Shown here: piece by piece, positions 24,196-32,874 of the stretch | How positions within the stretch are numbered: position 1 is the stretch's first letter | Layout of the letters: the number at the start of each line of letters is the position of its first letter | Origin: an uncultured Poribacteria bacterium | GTDB lineage: Bacteria; Poribacteria; WGA-4E; WGA-3G | Assembly: GCA_951813545.1 (NCBI GenBank) | Contig: OX638352.1 | Coordinates: 5,303,966 to 5,367,965, forward strand | Direction of reading: 5' to 3' | DNA: 64,000 bases | Notes under the pieces: generated by a model | Seen by the model: only the letters and a program-made list of their open reading frames with translations | Database searches by the model: none | What the model was told of the DNA's origin: nothing | Program-made: the position numbers and the translations under genes

Positions 24196-25485
24196 ATGGT
24201 TCAATACACAGCACCGCGCGCATTTCATGTCATGACAAAGCCAATCGGGCCGATATGCAACTTAGATTGCGAGTACTGCTTCTATCTCGATAAAGAGAAA
24301 CTCTACCCCGAAACGCGTTCGTTCCGGATGAATGACGCGATCTTGGAAAATTACGTCAAGCAATACATTGACGCACAAGAAGTCAACGAAGTTACCTTCG
24401 CATGGCAAGGTGGCGAACCTACACTCATGGGTGTGGATTTCTTCCGACAAGCAGTTAGATACCAGCAGAAATACAGACGACCCGGTATGCAGATTCAGAA
24501 TTCGTTTCAAACGAATGCTACCCTTCTTGACGATGAATGGGGAGAATTTTTTAAACGGAACAAATTTTTGATCGGGGTGAGTATTGATGGACCCCCAGAG
24601 ATTCATGATAAATATCGCTATGACAAACGCGGTAGGTCATCCTCCGAGCAAGTAATTCGCGGACTTCGTATCCTGCAGAAGCACAAGGTCGATTATAATA
24701 TACTGTGTGTTGTCAATAACCACAATGCTGAGTATCCGAAAGAGATCTATAACTACTTCAAAGAACTTGGTGCGGAGTTTATGCAGTTTATCCCTGCGGT
24801 TGAGCATTTCGGTGGGAAGAATGTGTCTCCACGTTCCGTCACAGCGAAGCAGTACGGCAAATTCCTCTGTACAATTTTCGATGAGTGGGTAGTAAATGAC
24901 ATTGGAAGAATTTTCGTCCAGATTTTCGATGTGGCGTTAGAGGCATGGTTGGGCTATAACCCAAGCCTCTGCGTTTTCAATGAGACCTGTGGTGATGCCC
25001 TCGCAATTGAGCATAACGGCGACCTCTACTCTTGCGATCATTTCGTTACACCTGATTATCACGTCGGAAATATTGAGGAGAACACTATTGCTGAGATGGT
25101 TGATTCAACGTTCCAACGCAAATTTGGGACCGATAAACGGGATACACTCCCTGAATACTGCCGAAGCTGCGAAGTGAAGTTCGCCTGCAATGGTGGTTGT
25201 CCAAAAAACCGATTTATCAAAACACCTACAGGTGAAGACGGCTTGAACTATCTCTGTGCTGGCTATAAGCAATTTTTCAATCACATTGATGAACCGATGA
25301 AGATGATGGCTGCAGCACTACAAGCAGGACGACCAGCAAACAGTATCATACCGATCCTACGCCAACGCCAGCAGGAACAAACAAGCGTCAGCACTTCCTC
25401 AACTTCGCAAAAAGTAGGACGGAACTCCCCGTGTCCGTGTGGTAGCGGTCGAAAGTATAAGCAGTGCTGTTTAAACAAAAGGTAA
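24196..25485 (+). CDS. Anaerobic sulfatase-maturating enzyme (radical SAM) with C-terminal SEC-C motif
   Basis: 429 residues. The radical SAM cluster motif is 'CNLDCEYCFYLDKEKLYP' (CX3CX2C). The SPASM-type C-terminal cysteines include 'CRSCEVKFACNGGCPKNRF', preceded by 'YSCDHFV'. These match anSME enzymes, which convert a Cys or Ser in sulfatases to formylglycine. The last ~20 residues form a SEC-C zinc motif ('NSPCPCGSGRKYKQCC'), an add-on. No sulfatase gene lies in the window, so the client is elsewhere. AAGAGGA precedes the ATG. First gene of a tightly packed operon to 28221. Confidence 0.9.
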   Translation: MVQYTAPRAFHVMTKPIGPICNLDCEYCFYLDKEKLYPETRSFRMNDAILENYVKQYIDAQEVNEVTFAWQGGEPTLMGVDFFRQAVRYQQKYRRPGMQIQNSFQTNATLLDDEWGEFFKRNKFLIGVSIDGPPEIHDKYRYDKRGRSSSEQVIRGLRILQKHKVDYNILCVVNNHNAEYPKEIYNYFKELGAEFMQFIPAVEHFGGKNVSPRSVTAKQYGKFLCTIFDEWVVNDIGRIFVQIFDVALEAWLGYNPSLCVFNETCGDALAIEHNGDLYSCDHFVTPDYHVGNIEENTIAEMVDSTFQRKFGTDKRDTLPEYCRSCEVKFACNGGCPKNRFIKTPTGEDGLNYLCAGYKQFFNHIDEPMKMMAAALQAGRPANSIIPILRQRQQEQTSVSTSSTSQKVGRNSPCPCGSGRKYKQCCLNKR

Positions 25486-25514
25486 GCCAGCCTCCTGAGT
25501 GAAAGGGCACAATT

Positions 25515-26102
25515 TTGTCAAAAAATGTAATAGTCGTAGCGGGTCCAAACGGATCCGGCAAAACGACGTTTGTTTCTGAATATCTCCGAGAGTCAGAGAT
25601 TTCTGAGTATATCAGTGCCGACGCAATCGCGGAAAGACTCGTATCCCGTCCAGAGGACATGGAAAAAGTCAAAATTCAGGCAGGTCGGCTCTTTATACAA
25701 GAAATCCGAGAACTCATTGAAGCGGAGAAAGATTTTGTCGTGGAAGTGACACTTGCTGGAAAAGGATTTGCGAGAACCATCTCTCAATTGAAACGTGCTG
25801 GTTATACAGTCACCACCGTCTTTATTTTTCTTAAATCTTCCGAGACAAGCGTCGCTCGTGTCCGAAATCGGGTAGAAGCAGGCGGACACCATGTGCCAAC
25901 CGAGGATGTCATCCGTCGCTTTTATCGGAGTAAACATAACTTTTGGTATACTTATAGGAAACTGGTGGATCGGTGGAGTCTGTTCTACAACTCTGCGGAA
26001 CACTTTCAGGAAGTCGCTTCTGGTGAAGGCAACGAAGTTAAGGTGATTAATGAAGTTTTCTTTGAAATATTTATGCGAGACATTAGCAATGGAGGCGCAT
26101 AA
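25515..26102 (+). CDS. Zeta-toxin-like P-loop kinase
   Basis: 195 residues from TTG 25515. Walker A 'AGPNGSGKTTF' and 'YISADAIAERL' are followed by 'DFVVEVTLAGKGF' and 'VARVRNRVEAGGHHVPTEDVIRRFYRS'. This pattern is found in small zeta-toxin-family kinases (UDP-N-acetylglucosamine kinase fold). A chromosomal role other than toxicity is also possible. The stop overlaps the next ATG by 1 nt, so it is translationally coupled to the 75-residue protein. Confidence 0.75.
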   Translation: MSKNVIVVAGPNGSGKTTFVSEYLRESEISEYISADAIAERLVSRPEDMEKVKIQAGRLFIQEIRELIEAEKDFVVEVTLAGKGFARTISQLKRAGYTVTTVFIFLKSSETSVARVRNRVEAGGHHVPTEDVIRRFYRSKHNFWYTYRKLVDRWSLFYNSAEHFQEVASGEGNEVKVINEVFFEIFMRDISNGGA

Positions 26103-26329
26103 TGCGTAACGACAAATTAAGCCTTGAAACCCACGAGTGGGCACGTGAGATGCTACGAATCGGCAATCGCGCTGCGAAAAGAGCACAAGAGGAAAACCGC
26201 AAAAAAGGGATCCCGAATGTCTATGATTTCAACGGACATCTTTACTATGAACTCCCTAATGGTGAACTAACGAAAGAAGATCCGTATCCCTTACTGAAAG
26301 ACACGGATTCAGATGAGGAAAAATGTTAA
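26102..26329 (+). CDS. Small partner protein of the zeta-like kinase (unknown)
   Basis: 75 residues, basic in the middle and acidic at the end. The pattern 'HEWAREMLRIGNRAAKRAQEENRK' (in parts) plus 'GIPNVYDFNGHLYYELPNG' is of the type that commonly follows zeta-like kinases, so it may be the cognate antitoxin or a regulator (inference). It overlaps the kinase by 1 nt and the downstream isomerase gene by 7 nt. Confidence 0.6.
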   Translation: MRNDKLSLETHEWAREMLRIGNRAAKRAQEENRKKGIPNVYDFNGHLYYELPNGELTKEDPYPLLKDTDSDEEKC

Positions 26330-27096
26330 CTATTTGTTACGATCCATACTCTGGTACATTAGGTAGGTTTGCGCGTGCTGAGATATTTGAGCTCGTCGCT
26401 GCGGCTGGCTACGAAGGTATCAACATCCCTGTCCATTCCGGTTTTCTCGGTGAACTCTCAACTGCAGAAATAGACGACGCGGTAAACCTTGCCGAAAAAC
26501 ACGAACTTGTCGCCCCAACAATCGGCTTTGGTAATCACATTTTGACGACACCTGCTCGGAAGGCTGAAGCATTGCAGCACTTTGAGATTGTCCTTGAAGT
26601 CGGCCGCCGATTCCACGCTGATGTCATCGGTGTGTGGGTGAACCCCTCAGAGGGTGTATCGCGACAAGAATCTCTGGACGCACTTGCCGATAACCTGTCT
26701 GAGATGATCCCCGCTTGCAATGAAAATGGAATGAAGATTGCGCTTGAGTTTGAGAAAGGATGCCCGCTTGATAACTATCGCGAGGGTATCACATTTGTTG
26801 AGGATACAGGGTTACCTGTCTATTTGACGTGCGATACATATCACCTTTTCAACGACGGTGCTGAACCACACACAGCAGCACACGCAATGAAGGCATGCCT
26901 CGGTGATGTACATGTATCGGGGAGCAATCGTGGTGAACCGGGTGGTGGCGTTTTCGATTTTGAGACGTTTGCGCAAGGCTTGAAGGAGATCGGTTTTTCG
27001 GGTCCGCTCGTTGTCCAATATAAGATGGAGGACGTAGCGAGCATCGCGCGCAGCTGCGAATTTACCAAAAAATTTCGAGCGATGATACAAGCATAG
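26323..27096 (+). CDS. Sugar phosphate isomerase/epimerase family protein (TIM barrel)
   Basis: 257 residues. It has the AP-endonuclease-2/xylose-isomerase-like barrel with 'YEGINIPVHSGF', 'IGVWVNPSEG', 'KIALEFEKGCPL', 'LTCDTYHLF', 'VHVSGSNRGEPGGGVFDF' and 'GPLVVQYK'. The Glu, Asp-His and His residues expected for the divalent metal site are present. It likely isomerises or epimerises a sugar or inositol derivative. The specific substrate is unknown. It overlaps the preceding gene, so it belongs to the maturase operon. Confidence 0.8.
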   Translation: MLTICYDPYSGTLGRFARAEIFELVAAAGYEGINIPVHSGFLGELSTAEIDDAVNLAEKHELVAPTIGFGNHILTTPARKAEALQHFEIVLEVGRRFHADVIGVWVNPSEGVSRQESLDALADNLSEMIPACNENGMKIALEFEKGCPLDNYREGITFVEDTGLPVYLTCDTYHLFNDGAEPHTAAHAMKACLGDVHVSGSNRGEPGGGVFDFETFAQGLKEIGFSGPLVVQYKMEDVASIARSCEFTKKFRAMIQA

Positions 27097-27111
27097 AGAG
27101 GAGATTTCGGA

Positions 27112-28221
27112 ATGAGACAGGTTGTCTTTTTAATCTTTGCCATTACCTTTATAACAGTTAGGTCCGTTTATGCGCACGTAACAGAACATCACTCGACAGA
27201 AACAGGAAGTTTCCAATTCGTAGCGCATCACGAAGCACCTGACATGAAACTTACCAGTGGGCAGGGCGCGCTTAAGTTCAAAGTCCTCTATACGCGTGGC
27301 CATTTCCCAGTCGAAGTTGTTGCTGCGATTGACAAAGCACACGGTGGATTTGACGTTGATCGGCGGGAAGGGAAAGGCGAAACCTACTTCGCACTCCCCG
27401 GTGTCGGTATTATCCAAATCAGTGCTGATCTGAAAACAACTCGATTGATCGAGACACCCGCTGGTTTGAAAGAGGCGAATGCACATTATACAACCGTCTG
27501 GGAGACATCTGCTGGCACTCCTTACCTCTCTTTTCCTGCTAACGATGTCGGCAAAATCTTCACGACGACGATGGATGGGAAGCTCGTTCATACATTGGAA
27601 GCACCTGATGCAATGACGGATTTCAAACATCAAGCAGTCAACACCTACTTCAGCGAGGGGGGTAAGTTTGTACCCACCGGTGTAACACATATTGACGGAA
27701 TGCTTTACGTTACAACTGGTTACTCCGATTTAGATTACATTCTAAGCGCGAAACTCACCAGTCTTGAACCACTTGAGGCGAGTTGGTATCCGTTGGCATT
27801 CGGCGGTAGAGGTGATGAACCTGGACAATTCGGGACAGGACATCACATTACAGTGCCTTATGGAACAAATCGCTTAGATGCTTCCGATCGGGCAAATGCC
27901 GAAATTGAACGTTACTCGCCAGATGGCACTTATTTGGAAACACTTTCGCTCATCAAAGGCTCATTTCCGTGCAGTATTGATTATGAAGCAGGGTACGCTG
28001 TCGTTGCCAGTCTCTTCGGACCGAATAGAGAGAAGGGCGCACCGCTCTACATATTGGAGGGAAACAACCTTGTCTCAACCGTTATGTTAAAAGAAGAGTT
28101 GGGAATGGAGACCTTCCAGCATCTGCATGGCGCAGTGATTCGCAAGATTGATGGTAAGTTTTACATCATCGTGCAATCGTGGAATCCTGGGGATATTGTC
28201 ATTTTGAAACAAGTAATGTAG
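27112..28221 (+). CDS. Exported six-bladed propeller (NHL-like) protein
   Basis: 369 residues. A signal peptide (about 1-22, 'FLIFAITFITVRSVYA') is followed by blades with 'YFALPGVGIIQISADLKTTRLI', split by loops, then 'HIDGMLYVTTGYSDLDYI' and 'IERYSPDGTYLETLSL'. A histidine-rich start follows the signal (HVTEHH). No catalytic motif was recognised. GGAGA lies upstream of the ATG, 16 nt after the isomerase stop. Last gene of the operon. Confidence 0.65.
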   Translation: MRQVVFLIFAITFITVRSVYAHVTEHHSTETGSFQFVAHHEAPDMKLTSGQGALKFKVLYTRGHFPVEVVAAIDKAHGGFDVDRREGKGETYFALPGVGIIQISADLKTTRLIETPAGLKEANAHYTTVWETSAGTPYLSFPANDVGKIFTTTMDGKLVHTLEAPDAMTDFKHQAVNTYFSEGGKFVPTGVTHIDGMLYVTTGYSDLDYILSAKLTSLEPLEASWYPLAFGGRGDEPGQFGTGHHITVPYGTNRLDASDRANAEIERYSPDGTYLETLSLIKGSFPCSIDYEAGYAVVASLFGPNREKGAPLYILEGNNLVSTVMLKEELGMETFQHLHGAVIRKIDGKFYIIVQSWNPGDIVILKQVM

Positions 28222-28254
28222 GTTCCTGAGACTGGCAAGTAAGCGTCATATATT

Positions 28255-28376
28255 AAATATGACTTACGCGAAATTGAACCGAAACGCCCATTTTGGGATA
28301 GGACAAACGCTTACCATTACGGGACCGGTGCGGTTACAAACCGCACCTACCAGTGAAGTGCGTAAGTCCTATTAAA
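28255..28376. repeat. MITE-like element with GACTTACGC/GCGTAAGTC ends
   Basis: About 120 bp. The left end contains TATGACTTACGC (around 28259) and the right end contains the inverse GCGTAAGTCCTA (around 28360). A 9-bp-arm palindrome GGTGCGGTT-ACA-AACCGCACC (28327-28347) lies inside. GACTTACGC ends are common on dispersed repeats in cyanobacteria and other genomes (recollection, not searched). Confidence 0.6.
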
Positions 28377-28410
28377 GTCTAATCTCACTTTGCCAAACGT
28401 TTCGTTTGTC

Positions 28411-30030
28411 CTATTTCAGTCGCTCCAGATTGTTCTCGCCCGGTACATATAGATACGCGCTTCTACCGGTAAAATACTGGGCGTACACGTTTTCCCAATC
28501 GCTATTTGTCAGTTTCCATTGTGGGTTGGGACCGAGTTTAAAATAGACGATATCCGCTTCTTGGAGGCTCTTAAACGGATAATCACCTATCGGCGCGCCC
28601 CGATGTCGAGATACAAAAATGACAGCGTTGTGAATGTCTTGCTCCGCTACCATCGGTGGGAGCTTCTGGTAGACATGACCCCAATTTTGGTATCTTTCCC
28701 CGATGCGTACATAACTCCATACTGTATTGACACTCAACAACAATAAACACACGCCGACAGCAAGTGCAAGTCCACGCCTCTCACGTAGTTTGAAACGCTC
28801 ATGGCAGATAAACATCCCACGTGCTACCAACGGAATAAAACCGAGAAATGTCGATTCAGTGTAATAGCGTGCGTTTACTGGTGTGAATCCCCACGTTGAA
28901 CCTTCAAAGTAGAAGAAGGCATAAAGCAGCAGATTCCCCACGAGTAGTGCGATGCAGAATACATCGTATCTGTTACGCGAGCGATGGAAGAAGGGTATAA
29001 GCACCAAACACCACGGCAGAATTAGCGGTACAAAAGCGATAAACCAAGTCAAAGACAATTCGGCATCCTTTAACAAATTGTGATGATAACTTCCCCAACC
29101 GAGTGCGTTGAAACTGATACACGGCAGGATGTGTCGCCATGTCCTGTCGATTGCGCGTGCTGGTGTAAAAATAAATGCCCGTTCAATATTGGGTTCGTAG
29201 CCTTCTGTCCGAGCACCGAATCCGATTTTGTCATAGGGCTGCGCAACCGTGTGCGTAAACATGAGCGGATCTTCTGTGAAATGCGCGTTCCACGCCATAC
29301 ATACGCCAAGCATTACAATAAATGGGATAAAGAAGAACCCTAACCGTTTCACCGTAGCGGTCAATACTTGTCGATCCTGCCATTGGGTAAATAAATGATA
29401 AACTGTGAGTCCCGCACCGACAACACCAAAGACTACAGCGGAGAGGGGACGCGTATTGAACGCATATCCCAACGCAAACCCTGAGAGAAGCGGATAGCCG
29501 ATCCGAGTGAGGAGAGAGGCATCGCTCTTGCATTTCAAGGTCTTAAGGAGTGCAAGTAGATAGAGCACGAGGTAGAAACGACTCACAGGTTCACTGAACC
29601 ACGTTGATCCCATACCGAGTGTTGCGGGTGAAATGAGCGCGAGGACGGCAGCGATAAGCGCGATCCCATTGTGGATGCCCCCATATATCTCTTTGACAAA
29701 AAAGTAGAGGAGCAGCAGGGCAGCACCGGTTGCAAGCGCAGGAATAAGCCACGGCGCGTTGATAAAAACCCCGAACATCAGCATCAAGGCGTTTCCGAAT
29801 GGGTATTTTGAATACCATTTACCGTTTAAAACGTTGATATGCGGTGAAGAGGAGAATCCCTGTTCCGGGGGCGCGAGGACGGAGAGCTTACCCTCCGCGA
29901 ACAACTTCGCTTGGAATAGATACGAGACGGTATCCGGTTCAAAGTAGGTGAACTGGAAGTAGATACCGCATAGAAGTACCGATAGCAGTACACCGAGTAT
30001 AGAGATGATGAAAATAGGTTTAATTTTCAT
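28411..30030 (-). CDS. Multi-spanning GT-C-like glycosyltransferase (GT39/ArnT-type), tentative
   Basis: 539 residues with about ten hydrophobic segments, the first at residues 5-25. The loop after TM1 has 'FTYFEPDTVSYLFQAKLF', where acidic residues occupy the catalytic position of GT-C enzymes ('D/E-x-x' after TM1), and 'YSKYPFGNALML'. A C-terminal soluble part follows ('GAPIGDYPFKSLQEADIVYF'). Such enzymes transfer sugars from polyprenyl-phosphate donors at the membrane outer face. No partner gene is adjacent, and the family assignment is by topology and loop motif only. Confidence 0.6.
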   Translation of the reverse strand: MKIKPIFIISILGVLLSVLLCGIYFQFTYFEPDTVSYLFQAKLFAEGKLSVLAPPEQGFSSSPHINVLNGKWYSKYPFGNALMLMFGVFINAPWLIPALATGAALLLLYFFVKEIYGGIHNGIALIAAVLALISPATLGMGSTWFSEPVSRFYLVLYLLALLKTLKCKSDASLLTRIGYPLLSGFALGYAFNTRPLSAVVFGVVGAGLTVYHLFTQWQDRQVLTATVKRLGFFFIPFIVMLGVCMAWNAHFTEDPLMFTHTVAQPYDKIGFGARTEGYEPNIERAFIFTPARAIDRTWRHILPCISFNALGWGSYHHNLLKDAELSLTWFIAFVPLILPWCLVLIPFFHRSRNRYDVFCIALLVGNLLLYAFFYFEGSTWGFTPVNARYYTESTFLGFIPLVARGMFICHERFKLRERRGLALAVGVCLLLLSVNTVWSYVRIGERYQNWGHVYQKLPPMVAEQDIHNAVIFVSRHRGAPIGDYPFKSLQEADIVYFKLGPNPQWKLTNSDWENVYAQYFTGRSAYLYVPGENNLERLK

Positions 30031-30091
30031 TAATTACGGACTTTGCAATAACATAAGCCGAAAATAGTGCTCCTAATAACCTATAAAAAAT

Positions 30092-30120
30092 TTGACATTC
30101 GTCTCTCAATGCAGTATAAT
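30092..30120 (+). promoter_or_regulatory. Perfect consensus sigma-70 promoter of the his operon
   Basis: TTGACA (30092-30097), a 17-bp spacer and TATAAT (30115-30120). Both hexamers equal the consensus. The predicted start is near 30127, about 63 nt before the leader peptide. Confidence 0.85.
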
Positions 30121-30189
30121 ATCATTAAATGTAAATTAAAGTCACTAACTTTTTAACAGCAAGTTTTGTCTTGCAAATGATAAAGAAAA

Positions 30190-30243
30190 ATGCGTAACGT
30201 CAATACACTCAGTATTCATCACCATCATTCGGTCCACTTCTGA
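30190..30243 (+). CDS. Histidine leader peptide (HisL-like), 17 residues
   Basis: ATG at 30190 opens MRNVNTLSIHHHHSVHF followed by TGA (30241-30243). It has four consecutive His codons (CAT CAC CAT CAT, 30217-30228) and a fifth at 30235. The arrangement is like enterobacterial HisL. It lies between a consensus promoter and hisZ-hisG-hisS. Ribosome stalling at the His codons when charged tRNA-His is scarce would control the downstream fold. The ribosome binding site is weak (A/G-rich gataaagaaaa). Confidence 0.8.
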   Translation: MRNVNTLSIHHHHSVHF

Positions 30244-30390
30244 GTAGAGCGGATGAGGGGAATATGAATAAATATCTTTGATACAAAGTAAGTTTAACTT
30301 GTTTGGACCCTGGTAAACGAGCCGCTCTCCTCCGTGCCGCGTTGTCGGTACGCGCAAGAAAAAGAGCAACTGTTTACTGGGTTTTTTTTT
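30244..30390 (+). terminator. Histidine attenuator (candidate) upstream of hisZ
   Basis: AGAGCGG (30246-30252), just past the leader stop, can pair with CCGCTCT (30322-30328). The arm CCC-TGGTAAAC (30308-30318) can pair with TGTTTAC-TGGG (30371-30381), which is directly followed by nine T (30382-30390). The second pairing resembles a long-looped terminator, and the first could compete with it. The pairings were drawn by eye. Confidence 0.55.
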
Positions 30391-30559
30391 GATTTTTTAT
30401 TTATAAAGTTTTCGCTCCGTTTTTTCCGTTGCCAAAAACGGGTTTCTGCTGATATTGCAGTAGGATTAGAAACTTATAAGTCCTTTACCCCAAAAATTGA
30501 AACTGGGATTTCTGAATAACAATAGATGGAGCATGTGCCCGCGGGTACATGAACGAAAA

Positions 30560-31996
30560 ATGGAGAAGTTTAATAAACCTGCCGGGACAAATGACTTTCT
30601 ACCCGAGCAGATGGTTCAGCGAAATTTCGTTGAAAACATTGTCCGTGAGACTTTTGAAACTTACGGATATGCCCAGATTCAGACGCCGCTGTTTGAATCC
30701 TTTGCGCTTTTGTCTGCGCAAGCTGGCGAAGAGATTCGTCACAAAATGTTTACGTTCGTCGGATCAGATAGAGTAGATTATGCACTCAGGCCCGAGCTGA
30801 CAGCACCTGTCTGCCGACTCATCGCCAATGGACAATTAGAACATCTTCCGTATCCGTATAAACTTTACTACATCGGACAATGTGTACGACAAGAGCCAAC
30901 CACAGACGCGTTAGAGGCAAAACGTGAGTTCCGACAGGCTGGTGTTGAACTCATCGGACCGGCTTCCGCCCACGCAGATGCTGAAATTATTACGATTCCG
31001 ATCCGGGTCCTTGAGAAACTCAATATCTCACATACAAAACTAAGAATTGGCAATACTGGGATCTTCCGAGAAATTTTCAAACAGGTCGCGCTTGATCCGA
31101 AAGACCAAGCAGAAATGATCTGGGATATCGACTACCTCGTCCGTCTCCGTAATGAAAGCCAACTTTGGGACCTGGAAACACTCCGAGATGAACTCAATAT
31201 GTTGCGTCGTTCCCAAGGAACCGACTATCAAGGTATCTACAAAATTGAGACCGCTGAGATTCAGGAGTTAACCGAAAGTACTGCCGCCACTTATGCAGAA
31301 AAGCTGCCGATGATTGCTGAGGAGACTTATAAAACGCGGTGGCACCGTTATTTCAACATCTCTGAAGAAATTGCGCAGTGTTGTATAGATGTCTCAAAGG
31401 TTTGTGGTGACAAAAACACTGTGATGGAAGTGTGGGAAACGCGTCTTGGCAATACTGCGCAAGCAGCACGTAAAGAACTATTCGCGCTTTGTGAATGTTT
31501 AGAAAACTATGGCGCCACAGACTTTGAAATCAATTTGGGCATCACGCGTGGATTTGATTTCTATACCGGCACGGTTTTTCAGATTGAATTGTCCGAGAAA
31601 CGCCTATCACTCTGTGGAGGCGGGAGATACAACAGACTTATCGCGTCCTTTGGAGGTCCATCAACACCTGGAGCCGGGTTTGCGTTTCAATTTGACGCGC
31701 TCGTAGAAGCCTTTACCGATACAGGCAAGGTAACTATTAATGGGAGAAAGGATTACTTCATCGCGGCAGAAACTCCTGAACACATTTCAGAAGCACAACG
31801 ACTCGCGGAAACCCTGCGGAAAGCAGGTAAGAATGTCGAAGTGGATTTGATGGAGCGCGACCTGCAAGCACAACAGAATTACGCCAACCAAACAAACTAC
31901 GATTATCTGATTCGCTTGGTCCCTGATGAACCGATTCGCCGAATTCAAATTAAAACTGGCGACACACAAGCGGTCACCGTTGACGATCTCCTTTAG
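30560..31996 (+). CDS. hisZ: ATP phosphoribosyltransferase regulatory subunit (HisZ), HisRS-like
   Basis: About 478 residues from ATG 30560 (MEKFNKPAGTNDFLP). In-frame starts at 30497 and 30533 are possible but poorly placed for a ribosome binding site. The class II HisRS-like core has 'RPELTAPVCRLIA', 'VRQEPTTDALEAKREFRQAGVELIG' and 'RGFDFYTG'. The motif-3 arginine of real HisRS is lost ('GAGFAFQFDALVEAF' where the synthetase downstream has 'FGIERI'), which argues for HisZ. Unlike most HisZ proteins it keeps a C-terminal anticodon-binding-like domain (last ~90 residues). The adjacent hisG encodes the catalytic subunit that HisZ activates. A near-palindrome CATGTGCCC-GC-GGGTACATG (30532-30551) lies just before the start. 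Confidence 0.82.
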   Translation: MEKFNKPAGTNDFLPEQMVQRNFVENIVRETFETYGYAQIQTPLFESFALLSAQAGEEIRHKMFTFVGSDRVDYALRPELTAPVCRLIANGQLEHLPYPYKLYYIGQCVRQEPTTDALEAKREFRQAGVELIGPASAHADAEIITIPIRVLEKLNISHTKLRIGNTGIFREIFKQVALDPKDQAEMIWDIDYLVRLRNESQLWDLETLRDELNMLRRSQGTDYQGIYKIETAEIQELTESTAATYAEKLPMIAEETYKTRWHRYFNISEEIAQCCIDVSKVCGDKNTVMEVWETRLGNTAQAARKELFALCECLENYGATDFEINLGITRGFDFYTGTVFQIELSEKRLSLCGGGRYNRLIASFGGPSTPGAGFAFQFDALVEAFTDTGKVTINGRKDYFIAAETPEHISEAQRLAETLRKAGKNVEVDLMERDLQAQQNYANQTNYDYLIRLVPDEPIRRIQIKTGDTQAVTVDDLL

Positions 31997-32078
31997 ATGT
32001 TTCTCGTTTGCCAAAAACTGGAATGGAATTACGCATGAGACATCTAAATGTGATCAGAGAAAGGACAAGAATTAAAAA

Positions 32079-32858
32079 ATGAACACTGAATCACAACGGA
32101 TACTGAATCTACTTTTACCGAAAGGGAGTCTACAGTCAGATACCCTTGAACTGTTTCAGCGTGCCGGTTACGAACTCAACGGTTATACCGAAACTGACAG
32201 ATCGTATCGCGCGACCTTCCGCGATGATAACGAATTTCAGATCAAGATTTCACGTCCACAAGAGATCCCGGTCTATGTCGGTATGGATGATTTCTACGAT
32301 TTAGGAATCACCGGTCAAGATTGGGTTGAGGAAACCGACGCTGAAGTTGAAGAAATTCTACCGTTGGAATATGGACGCATGGATATTGTACTAGCGGTTC
32401 GTCAAGAACGAGACGACCTCAACACATTTGAGGATTTGGTGAATCTTACCGACAGGGGCATCCGTATTTCTACCGAATATTTGAACATCGCTGAGAAATA
32501 TATCCTTGAAAAGACGGAAAATAGGGTCGCACCTACAATTTTAACACCGTGGAAGCGACTTAACACCCCCGGCTCTTACCAATCGCCCATCACGCTCATG
32601 TTGTCTTTCGGTGCGACCGAGGGAAAACCACCAGAAGAAGCAGATGCTATTATCGACAATTCCACTTCATCACGGCGTACAATCAAGGCGAACGAACTCA
32701 AAATCATTGAACTTCTGCGGGAGACGGTTTCAACCCTCATCGCCAATCCTAAGTCACTCAGAGATCCGTGGAAGCGGGAAAAGATTGAAGAATTCAAGCA
32801 GACACTTCAGAAGGGTCTACGGAGACGGCGGAGTCAAGCACTCCCCGGACACATCTAA
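32079..32858 (+). CDS. hisG: ATP phosphoribosyltransferase catalytic subunit
   Basis: 259 residues. HisG signatures: 'LLLPKGSLQSDTLELFQRAGYEL', split over the first strand, 'YVGMDDFYDLGITGQDWVEE' in parts, 'RISTEYLNIAEKY' and 'SFGATEGKPPEEADAIID'. Its length is between the short form (about 210 residues, needs HisZ) and the long form (about 290, with an ACT-like regulatory tail). The extra C-terminal ~45 residues are basic and not ACT-like, so it fits the short, HisZ-dependent form. It catalyses the first committed step of histidine synthesis. Confidence 0.9.
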   Translation: MNTESQRILNLLLPKGSLQSDTLELFQRAGYELNGYTETDRSYRATFRDDNEFQIKISRPQEIPVYVGMDDFYDLGITGQDWVEETDAEVEEILPLEYGRMDIVLAVRQERDDLNTFEDLVNLTDRGIRISTEYLNIAEKYILEKTENRVAPTILTPWKRLNTPGSYQSPITLMLSFGATEGKPPEEADAIIDNSTSSRRTIKANELKIIELLRETVSTLIANPKSLRDPWKREKIEEFKQTLQKGLRRRRSQALPGHI

Positions 32859-32874
32859 TTAAGGAGCAGAACCG

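Noticed and set aside
30145..30369. A 74-codon minus-strand ORF in the his leader
   Set aside because: It has no family-like sequence and lies across the His leader peptide and attenuator on the other strand, which explain the region better.
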